Of a stretch of 61,627 nt of DNA, positions 31,856-42,078 are shown piece by piece. The stretch covers positions 2,029,196-2,090,822 of the forward strand of contig NC_090611.1 in the NCBI RefSeq assembly GCF_004359215.1. The letters run 5' to 3'. The stretch is from Bremia lactucae. Its lineage: Eukaryota; Oomycota; Peronosporomycetes; Peronosporales; Peronosporaceae. A program made the position numbers and the translations under genes. The notes under the pieces were generated by a model, which saw nothing but the letters and a program-made list of their open reading frames with translations, searched no databases and was not told the origin of the DNA. The number at the start of each line of letters is the position of its first letter. Positions within the stretch are counted from its first letter, which is position 1.

Positions 31856-34496
31856 CAGTAATGGAGCCCCGAGTACTCAGGTGGCAGCTCGAGCTCCTAG
31901 CCTCAAAGTGATACATACTCACTTCAATGCCACCACCATGCGCGACGATTCGAGACTGATAATTATCAGTCTCATCGTTGCTGGAGTTAAACGACCACTT
32001 CGAGCGTTGTTGGATTCGGGTGCATCCAACAACTTCTTTCGAGCATCATGTTTGTCTATTCTCCCGTCTACAATTACGGTTCGAGAAGGTCCAGGTGACA
32101 TCGTTGTCAAACTTGCTGATGGACAACCACAGCGTGTCCCGCGTAAAACAGTGGTTTTGCCGTACACGTTTGACGGCTTCCAAAGTAATGACGAATTTCT
32201 GGTGTACGAGATAAATTATGCATTCGATTGCATCTTGGGGATACCGTGGCTGTCACGGTATCAGCCGACGATAGACTGGCTATCTCGGTCCGTCAAACGA
32301 CGAAGCGGTTACGACGTAAGTGAAGTTTTCACTCATCTGTTGGTTGCGCCAATCGATTGGCCTCACGTCAGGGTCGTGAACGAACTCGCCACGACTAGAA
32401 GTCAGCACAGAGAGAGCGATGGCCCTCTGTGTCCGGTATGTTCAGTCACACTGATAGAACCACAAAACGAGGCGGTCGAACAGAGGTTCCCGCAAACACA
32501 GACATCGGTCGAGCAGGGGCTCCCGATTCACAACGAGGCGGTCGAACAGGGGTTCCCGCACACACGGACATCGGTCGAGCAGGGGTTCCCGAGTTCTATC
32601 GAGGCGGTCGAGCAGGGGCTCCCGCGTACAACTACGTCGGCCGAGCAGAGGCTCCCGATCAACATCGAGGCTGTCGAGCAGGGACTCCCGCATACACACA
32701 CAATGGACGAGCAGAGGCTCCCGATTGTAACCGAGGTGGTCGAGCTGAGGCTCCTACATACATCTGAGGCGGTCGACGACGAGCTCCCGCCTCTTATCGA
32801 CGGAAATGAACGGACTGCGGATTCAAATGTGAACGCCGTGGTGGAGACAGAGCTCCCACGTCTAGCGGGGGGTACTTCATCCTCCAGCGATAGCGACGTT
32901 CCAGCCTCGAGCAGTGGCTTAAGACGCACGAGAAAGCGTAAACGCAAGAAAGGTGCACGCCGGTCGCCAAGACGACGGAATTCTCGCTCAAGCGCCGTTG
33001 ATGATGATACTGTATGGACGGAATCCGTATGTGCGCTTGAATATGTGGAAGGGTCTTCACATCGCGGCCGCTACGTTGAGGTAGCGAGCCCTCCGTGCAC
33101 TGTTGCAGAGATCACATCTCTATTAGCCCTACCATGGAAAGATTTCCTTCACGACCTCAAAGCCGGCGACATCGAGCAAGTGTGCATCATATCAGCCGCC
33201 GAAGCAGCTAGTGGAGAAGTTCTGGAGGCTCGCCCAAAGAGCGCTGAGCCCAAATCAGCGCGCGAAGAACGTTTCGTGGCACAGTCTTGGGAAGCCCTTC
33301 GTGCTTCGGGCAACCCTGTCTATGATATCGCGCGTGACTATGCCGACATCTTTCCGGAGAAAATCCCCGCTGAGCTTCCAGCGGATCGTGGTGTGCGACA
33401 CGAGATCGATCTCGTGCCAGGATCGAAGTATTGCGTGACGCGGCAGTGGCCGCTACCGCGTGACCAAGTCATCGCAATTGACGAATTTTTTGAGGGCCGC
33501 CGTAAGGCAGGACACGTTCGCGAAAGCATCTCGCCACATTCGAGCCCGACTTTCTGTGTGAAGAAAGCCACCGGCGGTTGGCGCATCGTGCATGCTTTTA
33601 ACAAGTTGAATGACGCCACGATCCCGGCTCAAACACCAATTCCTCGGAAAGACATGGTACTGGATACCATGTCCGGCAGCGAGATTTTTAGCGCCATAGA
33701 CCTGACAGACGGGTTTTACCAGATTTTAATGAGGGACAGTGATATCCCGTTCACCGCTGTCAGCACACCGAGTGGGATGCTTTGGGAGTGGCTAGTCATG
33801 CCACAAGGCCTTAAGAACGCTCCAGCAACGTTCAACCGGATGGTGACACAAGTGCTTCGGCCACTACGTGATTTTGCTCCAAGTTATTTCGACGATATTT
33901 TTGTACACAGCCGCGCTGAGCAACAACTCAGCGCTACGGAGGTCCACCTTCGGCACTTGAAACAGGTGTTCCAAGTGATGCGCGAGAACAAATTGTACGC
34001 AAATTTGAAGAAGTGTGTCTTCTGTGCTCCCGAGATTCCAGTTCTTGGATGTTATGTTAGCAAGGAGGGTTTCCGTGCTGATCCCGAGAAAGTGTCATCG
34101 ATATGTTCCTGGCCTACGCCTAGGAACCAAACGGAACTACGCCAATGGCTTGGCTTGGCCAATTACTTGCATAAGTATACGAAGAACTATGCAGAGCTCA
34201 TCCAGCCACTATCGACTCTACTGAAGAAAGACGCAGTTTGGTCATGGAAAGCTGAACATCAGTCTGCCTTCAACTCTGTGAAAAAGAGCTTGTCTGAAGC
34301 ACCAGTGCTGATGTTGCCTGATGATTCCAAGCCATTTCACGTCGTCTGTGATGCGAGTAATTTCGCAATTGGATGTGCCCTCATGCAGTTTGACGATGAG
34401 GGCCGAGAGCGCGTCGTGAGCTTTCAGTCACGGCAGATGAAACCTGCAGAGAGAAACTATTCGGTACATGACAAAGAACTTTTGGCTATGCGTTAA
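31822..34496 (+). pseudogene. Pol of element A: protease, repeat linker, RT, RNase H start
   Basis: Open in the -1 frame through 34,496. Protease: LLDSGASNNFF (D-S-G at 32,012-32,020) and ILGIPWLSRYQPTIDWL. A linker with 66-bp repeats and a basic tract follows. RT: TGGWRIVHAFNKLNDATIP, IDLTDGFYQILMRDSD, FDD at 33,888-33,896 (FDDIFVHSRA), KLYANLKKCVF and LGLANYLHKYTKNY. RNase H: DASNFAIGCALMQFDDEG and VHDKELLAMR, then TAA at 34,494 where relatives have Tyr (KYALVKF). The reading resumes in the same frame at 34,497. Confidence 0.9.
32469..32795 (+). repeat. 66-bp coding minisatellite in the protease-RT linker
   Basis: Units start with GAGGCGGTCGA-type sequence at 32,469, 32,535, 32,601, 32,667 and 32,733, an exact 66-bp period of 22 codons, each encoding two EQ-L/F-P half-repeats (EAVEQRFPQTQT / SVEQGLPIHN). 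Unit sequences have diverged slightly. It is followed at about 32,923-32,990 by a strongly basic tract (RRTRKRKRKKGARR). The second assembly copy lies at 36,354-36,680. Confidence 0.9.
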
Positions 34497-35809
34497 GCGC
34501 TGATCAAGTTCAGAGTATATTTGCTCGGCGAGAAGATGTTTTCGGTCTATACAGATCACGCATCATTGCGTACCGCCGTCAAGACTCCCCACTTGTCCCA
34601 GCGTATGGCACGTTGGTTGTCATACTTCTCAGAGTATAATTTCGTGGTCTTTTACAAACCCGGCAAGAACAACATTCTTGCTGACGCGCTTTCTCGACGT
34701 CCCGATTATGATCCTCGACGTGACATGGGTCATCAGCCAGGCAGTGCTGAAGACGAGGACGACGACATTTGTTTATGCTGTGCTGAGCAGGGGCTCAATG
34801 CAATGATTTCGACACCTGAGCTGTCAATCCGGACTCAAATCGCTGAGTCATATGCGAACGATTCATTCTACACGGGAATTATCAATTACCTTCGACACCC
34901 TAGTGAGGGTTCACTCGCGAAGTTGACGAAACCAACGCGTGATAACATCAAGCGTTACGCGCTTGATGGTCCGCTGCTGACTTATACAATGGACGTTTTC
35001 GACCCACCGCGCGTCGTCATCCCTGCTGATGACGACCTCCGCGCACGATTGGTGCATGAATTTCATGACACTCCAGCTGGTGGTCATTTGGGTCGCGAGA
35101 AGACGTTCGCGGCCATTTCTCGTGTGTTTTTCTGGCCGCGTATGTACAAATACATCCAGAAATGGGTACGCTCTTGTGAAATATGCCAGCGTGTGAAGCC
35201 TGCACCGTCTTCACAAGCTCCATTGCGTCCGCTTCCAATTGCCACGGAAGCCTGGCGTTCGGTCAGCATGGATTTCATCTTTGGTCTCCCTCCGGACGAA
35301 CAGAAACGCACGGGCGTATTGGTTTTTGTGGATCGATTTAGCAAAATGGTGCATTTTGCTCCAGTCTCCGCGCACGTTACGGCGGAGACGACCGCGCAGA
35401 TCTTTATCGATCTCATATTTCGACATCACGGCTTGCCTGAATCAATTGTTTCGGACCGCGACCCGCGCTTTACGTCAGCTTTTTGGGCAACGTTGTTTCA
35501 ACTATTGGGCACGCGACTGCTTATGTCTACGGCAGCCCATCCAGAGACGGATGGGCAAACGGAGCGCGTGAACAGAGTGCTTGAAGATGTACTACGCAGT
35601 TATGCGACATCGTTCACGTCGTGGAGTTCGTTTCTCCCTCTCGCTGAATTTGCAATCAACAACGCAGTTCATGCGTCGACTGGGTTGACGCCATTTTTCG
35701 TGAATAACGCGAGGCACCCTCGCGTTCCAGCGCTTCTTGCTCTTTCAGCTTCAGAACACCCAGTTTCTAAGCTTGGTGGGGGAGTATCTCCCGATGACAC
35801 TACGCGAAA
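34497..35809 (+). pseudogene. RNase H end and integrase of element A (first assembly copy)
   Basis: Same frame as pol upstream of the TAA. RNase H end: YTDHASLRTAVKTPHLSQRM and ILADALSRRPDYD. Integrase zinc domain: EFHDTPAGGHLGREKTF ... CEICQRVKPAP. Catalytic core: Asp in SVSMDFIFGLP (35,271), Asp in SDRDPRFTS (35,454), Glu in VNRVLEDVLR (about 35,583). The core is intact up to the N at 35,810, where the contig ends. An ORF appears to run across the N into protease sequence, which is a join artefact. Confidence 0.88.
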
Positions 35810-35810
35810 N
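35810..35810. other. Assembly join (single N)
   Basis: A lone N sits between ...ACTACGCGAAA (end of integrase) and AATGCCACCACCATG (protease region, equal to 31,926). It fuses integrase to a second protease in frame, an impossible gene order. Unmerged contig or haplotype overlap is the simplest explanation. Confidence 0.88.
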
Positions 35811-38800
35811 AATGCCACCACCATGCGCGACGATTCGAGACTGATAATTATCAGTCTCATCGTTGCTGGAGTTAAACGACCACTTCGAGCGTTGTTGGAT
35901 TCGGGTGCATCCAACAACTTCTTTCGAGCATCATGTTTGTCTATTCTCCCGTCTACAATTACGGTTCGAGAAGGTCCAGGTGACATCGTTGTCAAACTTG
36001 CTGATGGACAACCACAGCGTGTCCCGCGTAAAACAGTGGTTTTGCCGTACACGTTTGACGGCTTCCAAAGTAATGACGAATTTCTGGTGTACGAGATGAA
36101 TTATGCATTCGATTGCATCTTGGGGATACCGTGGCTGTCACGGTATCAGCCGACGATAGACTGGCTATCTCGGTCCGTCAAACGACGAAGCGGTTACGAC
36201 GTAAGTGAAGTTTTCACTCATCTGTTGGTTGCGCCATCCGATTGGCCTCACGTCAGGGTCGTGAACGAACTCGCCACGACTAGAAGTCAGCACAGAGAGA
36301 GCGATGGCCCTCTGTGTCCGGTATGTTCAGTCACACTGATAGAACCACAAAACGAGGCGGTCGAACAGAGGTTCCCGCAAACACAGACATCGGTCGAGCA
36401 GGGGCTCCCGATTCACAACGAGGCGGTCGAACAGGGGTTCCCGCACACACGGACATCGGTCGAGCAGGGGTTCCCGAGTTCTATCGAGGCGGTCGAGCAG
36501 GGGCTCCCGCGTACAACTACGTCGGCCGAGCAGAGGCTCCCGATCAACATCGAGGCGGTCGAGCAGGGACTCCCGCATACACACACAACGGACGAGCAGA
36601 GGCTCCCGATTGTAACCGAGGTGGTCGAGCAGAGGCTCCCACATACATCTGAGGCGGTCGACGACGAGCTCCCGCCTCTTATCGACGGGAATGAACGGAC
36701 TGCGGATTCAAATGTGAACGCCGTGGTGGAGACAGAGCTCCCACGTCTAGCGGGGGGTACTTCATCCTCCAGCGACAGCGACGTTCCAGCCTCGAGCAGT
36801 GGCTTAAGACGCACGAGAAAGCGTAAACGCAAGAAAGGTGCACGCCGGTCGCCAAGACGACGGAATTCTCGCTCAAGCGCCGTTGAAGATGATACTGTAT
36901 GGACGGAATCCGTATGTGCGCTTGAATATGTGGAAGGGTCTTCACATCGCGGCCGCTACGTTGAGGTAGCGAGCCCTCCGTGCACTGTTGCAGAGATCAC
37001 ATCTCTATTAGCCCTACCATGGAAAGATTTCCTTCACGACCTCAAAGCCGGCGACATCGAGCAAGTGTGCATCATATCAGCCGCCGAAGCAGCTAGTGGA
37101 GAAGTTCTGGAGGCTCGCCCAAAGTGCGCTGAGCCCAAATCAGCGCGCGAAGAACGTTTCGTGGCACAGTCTTGGGAAGCCCTTCGTGCTTCGGGCAACC
37201 CTGTCTATGATATCGCGCGTGACTATGCCGACATCTTTCCGGAGAAAATCCCCGCTGAGCTTCCAGCGGATCGTGGTGTGCGACACGAGATCGATCTCGT
37301 GCCAGGATCGAAGTATTGCGTGACGCGGCAGTGGCCGCTACCGCGTGACCAAGTCATCGCAATTGACGAATTTTTTGAGGGCCGCCGTAAGGCAGGACAC
37401 GTTCGCGAAAGCATCTCGCCACATTCGAGCCCGACTTTCTGTGTGAAGAAAGCCACCGGCGGTTGGCGCATCGTGCATGCTTTTAACAAGTTGAATGACG
37501 CCACGATCCCGGCTCAAACACCAATTCCTCGGAAAGACATGGTACTGGATACCATGTCCGGCAGCGAGATTTTTAGCGCCATAGACCTGACAGACGGGTT
37601 TTACCAGATTTTAATGAGGGACAGTGATATCCCGTTCACCGCTGTCAGCACACCGAGTGGGATGCTTTGGGAGTGGCTAGTCATGCCACAAGGCCTTAAG
37701 AACGCTCCAGCAACGTTCAACCGGATGGTGACACAAGTGCTTCGGCCACTACGTGATTTTGCTCCAAGTTATTTCGACGATATTTTTGTACACAGCCGCG
37801 CTGAGCAACAACTCAGCGCTACGGAGGTCCACCTTCGGCACTTGAAACAGGTGTTCCAAGTGATGCGCGAGAACAAATTGTACGCAAATTTGAAGAAGTG
37901 TGTCTTCTGTGCTCCCGAGATTCCAGTTCTTGGATGTTATGTTAGCAAGGAGGGTTTCCGTGCTGATCCCGAGAAAGTGTCATCGATATGTTCCTGGCCT
38001 ACGCCTAGGAACCAAACGGAACTACGCCAATGGCTTGGCTTGGCCAATTACTTGCATAAGTATACGAAGAACTATGCAGAGCTCATCCAGCCACTATCGA
38101 CTCTACTGAAGAAAGACGCAGTTTGGTCATGGAAAGCTGAACATCAGTCTGCCTTCAACTCTGTGAAAAAGAGCTTGTCTGAAGCACCAGTGCTGATGTT
38201 GCCTGATGATTCCAAGCCATTTCACGTCGTCTGTGATGCGAGTAATTTCGCAATTGGATGTGCCCTCATGCAGTTTGACGATGAGGGCCGAGAGCGCGTC
38301 GTGAGCTTTCAGTCACGGCAGATGAAACCTGCAGAGAGAAACTATTCGGTACATGACAAAGAACTTTTGGCTATGCGTTAAGCGCTGATCAAGTTCAGAG
38401 TATATTTGCTCGGCGAGAAGATGTTTTCGGTCTATACAGATCACGCATCATTGCGTACCGCCGTCAAGACTCCCCACTTGTCCCAGCGTATGGCACGTTG
38501 GTTGTCATACTTCTCAGAGTATAATTTCGTGGTCTTTTACAAACCCGGCAAGAACAACATTCTTGCTGACGCGCTTCTCGACGTCCCGATTATGATCCTC
38601 GACGTGACATGGGTCATCAGCCAGGCAGTGCTGAAGACGAGGACGACGACATTTGTTTATGCTGTGCTGAGCAGGGGCTCAATGCAATGATTTCGACACC
38701 TGAGCTATCAATCCGGACTCAAATTGCTGAGTCATATGCGAACGATTCATTCTACACGGGAATTATCAATTACCTTCGACACCCTAGTGAGGGTTCACTC

Positions 38801-39694
38801 GCGAAGTTGACGAAACCAACGCGTGATAACATCAAGCGTTACGCGCTTGATGGTCCGCTGCTGACTTATACAATGGACGTTTTCGACCCACCGCGCGTCG
38901 TCATCCCTGCTGATGACGACCTCCGCGCACGATTGGTGCATTTATTTCATGACACTCCAGCTGGTGGTCATTTGGGTCGCGAGAAGACGTTCGCGGCCAT
39001 TTCTCGTGTGTTTTTCTGGCCGCGTATGTACAAATACATCCAGAAATGGGTACGCTCTTGTGAAATATGCCAGCGTGTGAAGCCTGCACCGTCTTCACAA
39101 GCTCCATTGCGTCCGCTTTCAATTGCCACGGAAGCCTGGCGTTCGGTCAGCATGGATTTCATCTTTGGTCTCCCTCCGGACGAACAGAAACGCACGGGCG
39201 TATTGGTTTTTGTGGATCGATTTAGCAAAATGGTGCATTTTGCTCCAGTCTCCGCGCACGTTACGGCGGAGGCGACCGCGTAGATCTTTATCGATCTCAT
39301 ATTTCGACATCACGGCTTGCCTGAATCAATTGTTTCGGACCGCGACCCGCGCTTTACGTCAGCTTTTTGGGCAACGTTGTTTCAACTATTGGGCACGCGA
39401 CTGCTTATGTCTACGGCAGCCCATCCAGAGACGGATGGGCAAACGGAGCGCGTGAACAGAGTGCTTGAAGATGTACTACGCAGTTATGCGACATTGTTCA
39501 CGTCGTGGAGTTCGTTTCTCCCTCTCGCTGAATTTGCAATCAACAACGCAGTTCATGCGTCGACTGGGTTGACGCCATTTTTCGTGAATAACGCGAGGCA
39601 CCCTCGCGTTCCAGCGCTTCTTGCTCTTTCAGCTTCAGAACACCCAGTTTCTAAGCTTGGTGGGGGAGTATCTCCCGATGACACTACGCGAAAA
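35811..39694 (+). pseudogene. Pol of element A (second assembly copy: PR - RT - RNase H - IN)
   Basis: Repeats 31,926-35,809, including the same TAA in RNase H (38,379). Additional lesions are not in the first copy: a 1-nt deletion at about 38,577 (GCGCTTCTCGACG, the other copy has GCGCTTTCTCGACG) that breaks LADALSRR, and CAG to TAG at 39,281-39,283 in the integrase core (ATA-TAG). The integrase resumes MPESIVSDRDPRFTS at 39,317. These differences suggest two haplotypes or two element copies rather than one sequence assembled twice. Confidence 0.85.
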
Positions 39695-40790
39695 ATTTTG
39701 ATGATTGGTAATGTTGAAGATGAGGTTGCTGCCGATGCAACTCATGCTGTTAATTTCGTGGCAATGGCATATCGAGTCCCGACGCGATGCATCCTATCGC
39801 GTCTCCCGTCGCTAATTTTGCTCCTAAAGAGTCCACTTCTCCTGTAAGTTCGGCTGCTGTGACCGAATTCCTATTACTACGGCAAAGTATCACGCGTTTT
39901 GTACGCGATGCACTTCAAGAAGCAGTGGATAAACAAAAGGAGAACGCGGACAAGAGAGGTCGAAAGAACATGCTGACGTTCAAAGAAGGTGACAGAGTCT
40001 TATTATCGACAAGCGGATTACCAGACACATCAGTAACGAATTTGGGCGCTAATAAATTAGCGCCAAGATATATTGGGCCCTTTCGGACTGTTTAAGTTCA
40101 TAGAGATGCCTACACGCTAGATATACCTACCACTATGCGTTTGCACCCGACATTCTATTTCGGGCGCCTTAAGGCTTACCTGCCGGCGGATCTCCCTTTG
40201 GTCCTTCCTCGCTCTTCTGTATCGACTCAAAGTCCGACATCCCCTGCCGACGACGCTGACGACGACTGGGACCAAGTCCTGCACGAGCGCGAGCAGACCC
40301 GTTCTGCTGGGGTCCACCGAACGCAGCAGTCTCGAGCTGTCGTAGACGCTCCACCAAGCCCTGCTGCTCCCGTCGGGTCCTCTCGGCAGCCTCTGTCGCA
40401 GCTGCTGCACGATCTCGAGCCCTCTCGGCCATCTCACGGGCATCCAGAAGGCCGTTCTTCGCCTCTTCAGTGTCAGCACGAAGGAAACGAAGCTCGTCAC
40501 TCGACGGCACAGGCGCCCGATTATGAGAATCGGCGCCCAACCCAAGAAGCCTTCCGTCGTGATGCTCCTCCTCCCTTGGTAGACGCATCGGGTGAGCGAC
40601 GCTGGATTGTGGACCGTATCGTCGGTCATGAAGACCCTACGCCTCTTGGCCGAGTAGTGACTCGGCGCCATCGAAGAGTCATTCTGAAACGCATTATAAG
40701 GTCCGATGGTTGGGTTATTCACCAACGGAAGACACGTGGGAGCCTCGAAGTATGCTGGCTCGCGATGTTCCTGACGTCATTGAGGAGTAC
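39695..40790 (+). pseudogene. IN C-terminus, Pro/Ser linker and chromodomain of element A
   Basis: KEGDRVLLSTSGLPDTSVTN then KLAPRYIGPFRTV, TAA (40,093), and in the same frame VHRDAYTLDIPTTMRLHPTF with FYFGRLKAYLP. A ~110-residue Pro/Ser/His-rich linker leads to DASGERRWIVDRIVGHED (about 40,585), the chromodomain start. The domain then continues in another frame as HYKVRWLGYSPTEDTWEP (40,698 on), so a 1-nt frameshift splits it. The linker overlaps an antisense coiled-coil ORF (40,588-40,169). Confidence 0.85.
40169..40588 (-). CDS. Antisense coiled-coil ORF overlapping the pol linker (139 codons)
   Basis: Minus strand, ATG at 40,588 (MRLPREEEHHDGRLLG), with a long Ala/Glu/Arg-rich coiled coil (SSDELRFLRADTEEAKNGLL; ERARDRAAAATEAAERTRRE; LVERLRQLETAAFGG) and a basic tail (RRQRRRQGMSDFESIQ). 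It is on the opposite strand to the pol linker and in a different frame from the 41,652-40,117 frame, to which a frameshift or an intron would have to join it. The heptad-like pattern argues for real coding, but the complementary plus strand is also plausible pol sequence, so dual coding or coincidence both remain open. Confidence 0.45.
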   Translation of the reverse strand: MRLPREEEHHDGRLLGLGADSHNRAPVPSSDELRFLRADTEEAKNGLLDAREMAERARDRAAAATEAAERTRREQQGLVERLRQLETAAFGGPQQNGSARARAGLGPSRRQRRRQGMSDFESIQKSEEGPKGDPPAGKP

Positions 40791-41652
40791 GAGACCAGTA
40801 AGAGGTCGGCGAACGCGACCGACGCTGTTGACTCCTTCCACGATCCCGCGAACCGCGACGTGCGTGAATTGGCGATCGACGACGATCTCCCGAGCGACTC
40901 CGACGTCTTCTACGAGGCTCGGGAGCATTTGGATACCTTGACGATCGAGAGCGACTACGAGAACGACCTCGGTGGTCGTAAGACAAACTATCTCGGCTAC
41001 GTGAACGCCTCCATTGATCGACAGGGCGCTCCCTCATGTGACGCAACACAGATACTTGGAGCTCTGAGAGGCTCCTCTCATAGCGTCCGATCCATGGTCG
41101 GATGTGCTGGGACATTCCCCGTGCACACACCATGTCGTCCCATTCCTGCCGCATTGGTCGCGGTCTCTCCACGTAACACTGTAGGCACCCTTCACGGACA
41201 TAGACGTAACACATGTGGAACTCATCACGAGTCAAATGACATACGCGTCGTCGTAAGTCGCCAATAGCGTGGACACCATGAGTATCTTCGCGTCCCTCGA
41301 TCCAGGACGTGAAGGATGTCCCTTCACGTCGACTCGCGTTCCAGCGTCTGATGAAGACACACCAAGACCGTTGCAGTGCGTCTTCAGTGTATGCGTGATT
41401 CGTTCCTTTGCCTCGAACGTTACGGTATCGTGTGAAGAGATTCTTCATGGACTCTAGTGATTCAGGTTGGTGAGCTCCTTCAAGGCTGTACAAGCCCCAC
41501 GGCTTCAAGTCGTCATCCATGGTCTGCGGTGCATGCTCTATTCGAAGTGTCTGATGACCCCAACTGTCGTTTGGGGTCGAGTCGCGTCGGTGTTTAGGAT
41601 TCATGCTGCTCAGTTGTTCGTGACTGAGCAGATTCGAAGACCAAGATGACAT
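40777..41652 (-). CDS. Antisense ORF of element A (291 codons, capsid-like + SR-rich)
   Basis: Intact ORF, opposite to pol, between the chromodomain and PPT/3' LTR. The first ATG in frame is at 41,652 (MSSWSSNLLSHEQLSSMNPK). Residues about 50-160 look like a helical, Trp/Cys/Arg-rich globular region (PWGLYSLEGAHQPESLESMK; LQRSWCVFIRRWNASRREG), faintly similar in order to the antisense proteins at 50.7-49.9 and 47.8-47.4 kb. Residues about 205-285 are SR/RS dipeptide-rich (RRSRSRDSLSYDHRGRSRSR). After TGA (40,777) the same frame stays open to 40,117. I do not recognise the family; a second gag-like or RNA-binding protein is a guess. Confidence 0.6.
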   Translation of the reverse strand: MSSWSSNLLSHEQLSSMNPKHRRDSTPNDSWGHQTLRIEHAPQTMDDDLKPWGLYSLEGAHQPESLESMKNLFTRYRNVRGKGTNHAYTEDALQRSWCVFIRRWNASRREGTSFTSWIEGREDTHGVHAIGDLRRRVCHLTRDEFHMCYVYVREGCLQCYVERPRPMRQEWDDMVCARGMSQHIRPWIGRYERSLSELQVSVLRHMRERPVDQWRRSRSRDSLSYDHRGRSRSRSRSSRYPNAPEPRRRRRSRSGDRRRSPIHARRGSRDRGRSQQRRSRSPTSYWSRTPQ

Positions 41653-41743
41653 GTCGTTGGAGTTCTCGTTGGGCTTTTCGTTGGACTATTCGTTGAGAAG
41701 AAACTTTCTGTGTATGGCGCTTACGTCACGGTAAGCGCAACTT

Positions 41744-41757
41744 AAAGAGGGGGGTGA
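41744..41757 (+). other. Polypurine tract of element A
   Basis: AAAGAGGGGGGTGA immediately precedes the 3' LTR (TGTAAAGGGG at 41,758), the expected plus-strand primer position. Only one T interrupts the purine run. Confidence 0.8.
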
Positions 41758-42073
41758 TGTAAAGGGGCAACCCATTATATTAAGTAGTCATAGTTTTATT
41801 ACATAATTACATACATTAAGTGTAGGCAGTATCCGGATAGCGGATACTGCGCGTCTATTTATTATTGGTTTATTATTGGGGTGCCAGACCCAATAATTAG
41901 CCAATAATAATTAGTTCTATATTTGAGTGGTTCCCATGAGCTAGGGAACATATTCGCACTTACTGCGAATTACAAAAACACAAATAAACAGAGTTAAAAT
42001 TACCTTATAAATCACAGCGCTTCCTCAGCTTAATTATTAGTGTAAGACGGTAACGGGCTCTCACCCCGTTATA
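41758..42073 (+). repeat. 3' LTR of element A (316 bp)
   Basis: Begins TGTAAAGGGGCAACCC, ends CTCACCCCGTTATA. It is the gap-free partner of 30,455-30,770 and is followed by the GCTGC duplication (42,074-42,078). Confidence 0.92.
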
Positions 42074-42078
42074 GCTGC

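Larger units (their letters stand above)
31926..35809. repeat. Left copy of a 3.88-kb direct duplication
   Basis: Recurs at 35,811-39,694 with a constant offset of 3,885. It differs by scattered substitutions (for example Ile/Met after YE at about 32,212 and IDW/SDW at 32,354) and one 1-nt deletion in the right copy (38,577). It ends exactly at the N. Confidence 0.9.
30455..42073 (+). mobile_element. Nested Ty3/gypsy chromovirus with two LTRs (element A)
   Basis: Order: 5' LTR, PBS, gag, -1 frameshift site, protease, 66-bp repeat linker, RT, RNase H, integrase, IN C-terminus, chromodomain, antisense ORF, PPT, 3' LTR. The LTRs are both 316 bp and differ at seven positions by eye (about 2%), so the insertion is fairly recent. 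The listed length includes an assembly duplication (31,926-35,809 versus 35,811-39,694); the true element is about 7.7 kb. Coding capacity is damaged: a 1-nt deletion in gag, TAA in RNase H, TAA after the GPF motif, and a chromodomain frameshift. Confidence 0.92.

Noticed and set aside
32442..32699. Minus-strand ORF with REPLLDR repeats
   Set aside because: Antisense shadow of the 66-bp EQ-P repeat in pol; periodicity alone keeps it open.
32469..32795. CRISPR-like regular repeat array
   Set aside because: Contiguous in-frame coding repeats without spacers, in a eukaryotic retroelement.
34521..38381. 1,286-codon continuous ORF
   Set aside because: It crosses the N at 35,810 and fuses integrase to a second protease-RT; its two halves are overlapping assembly copies of one pol region.
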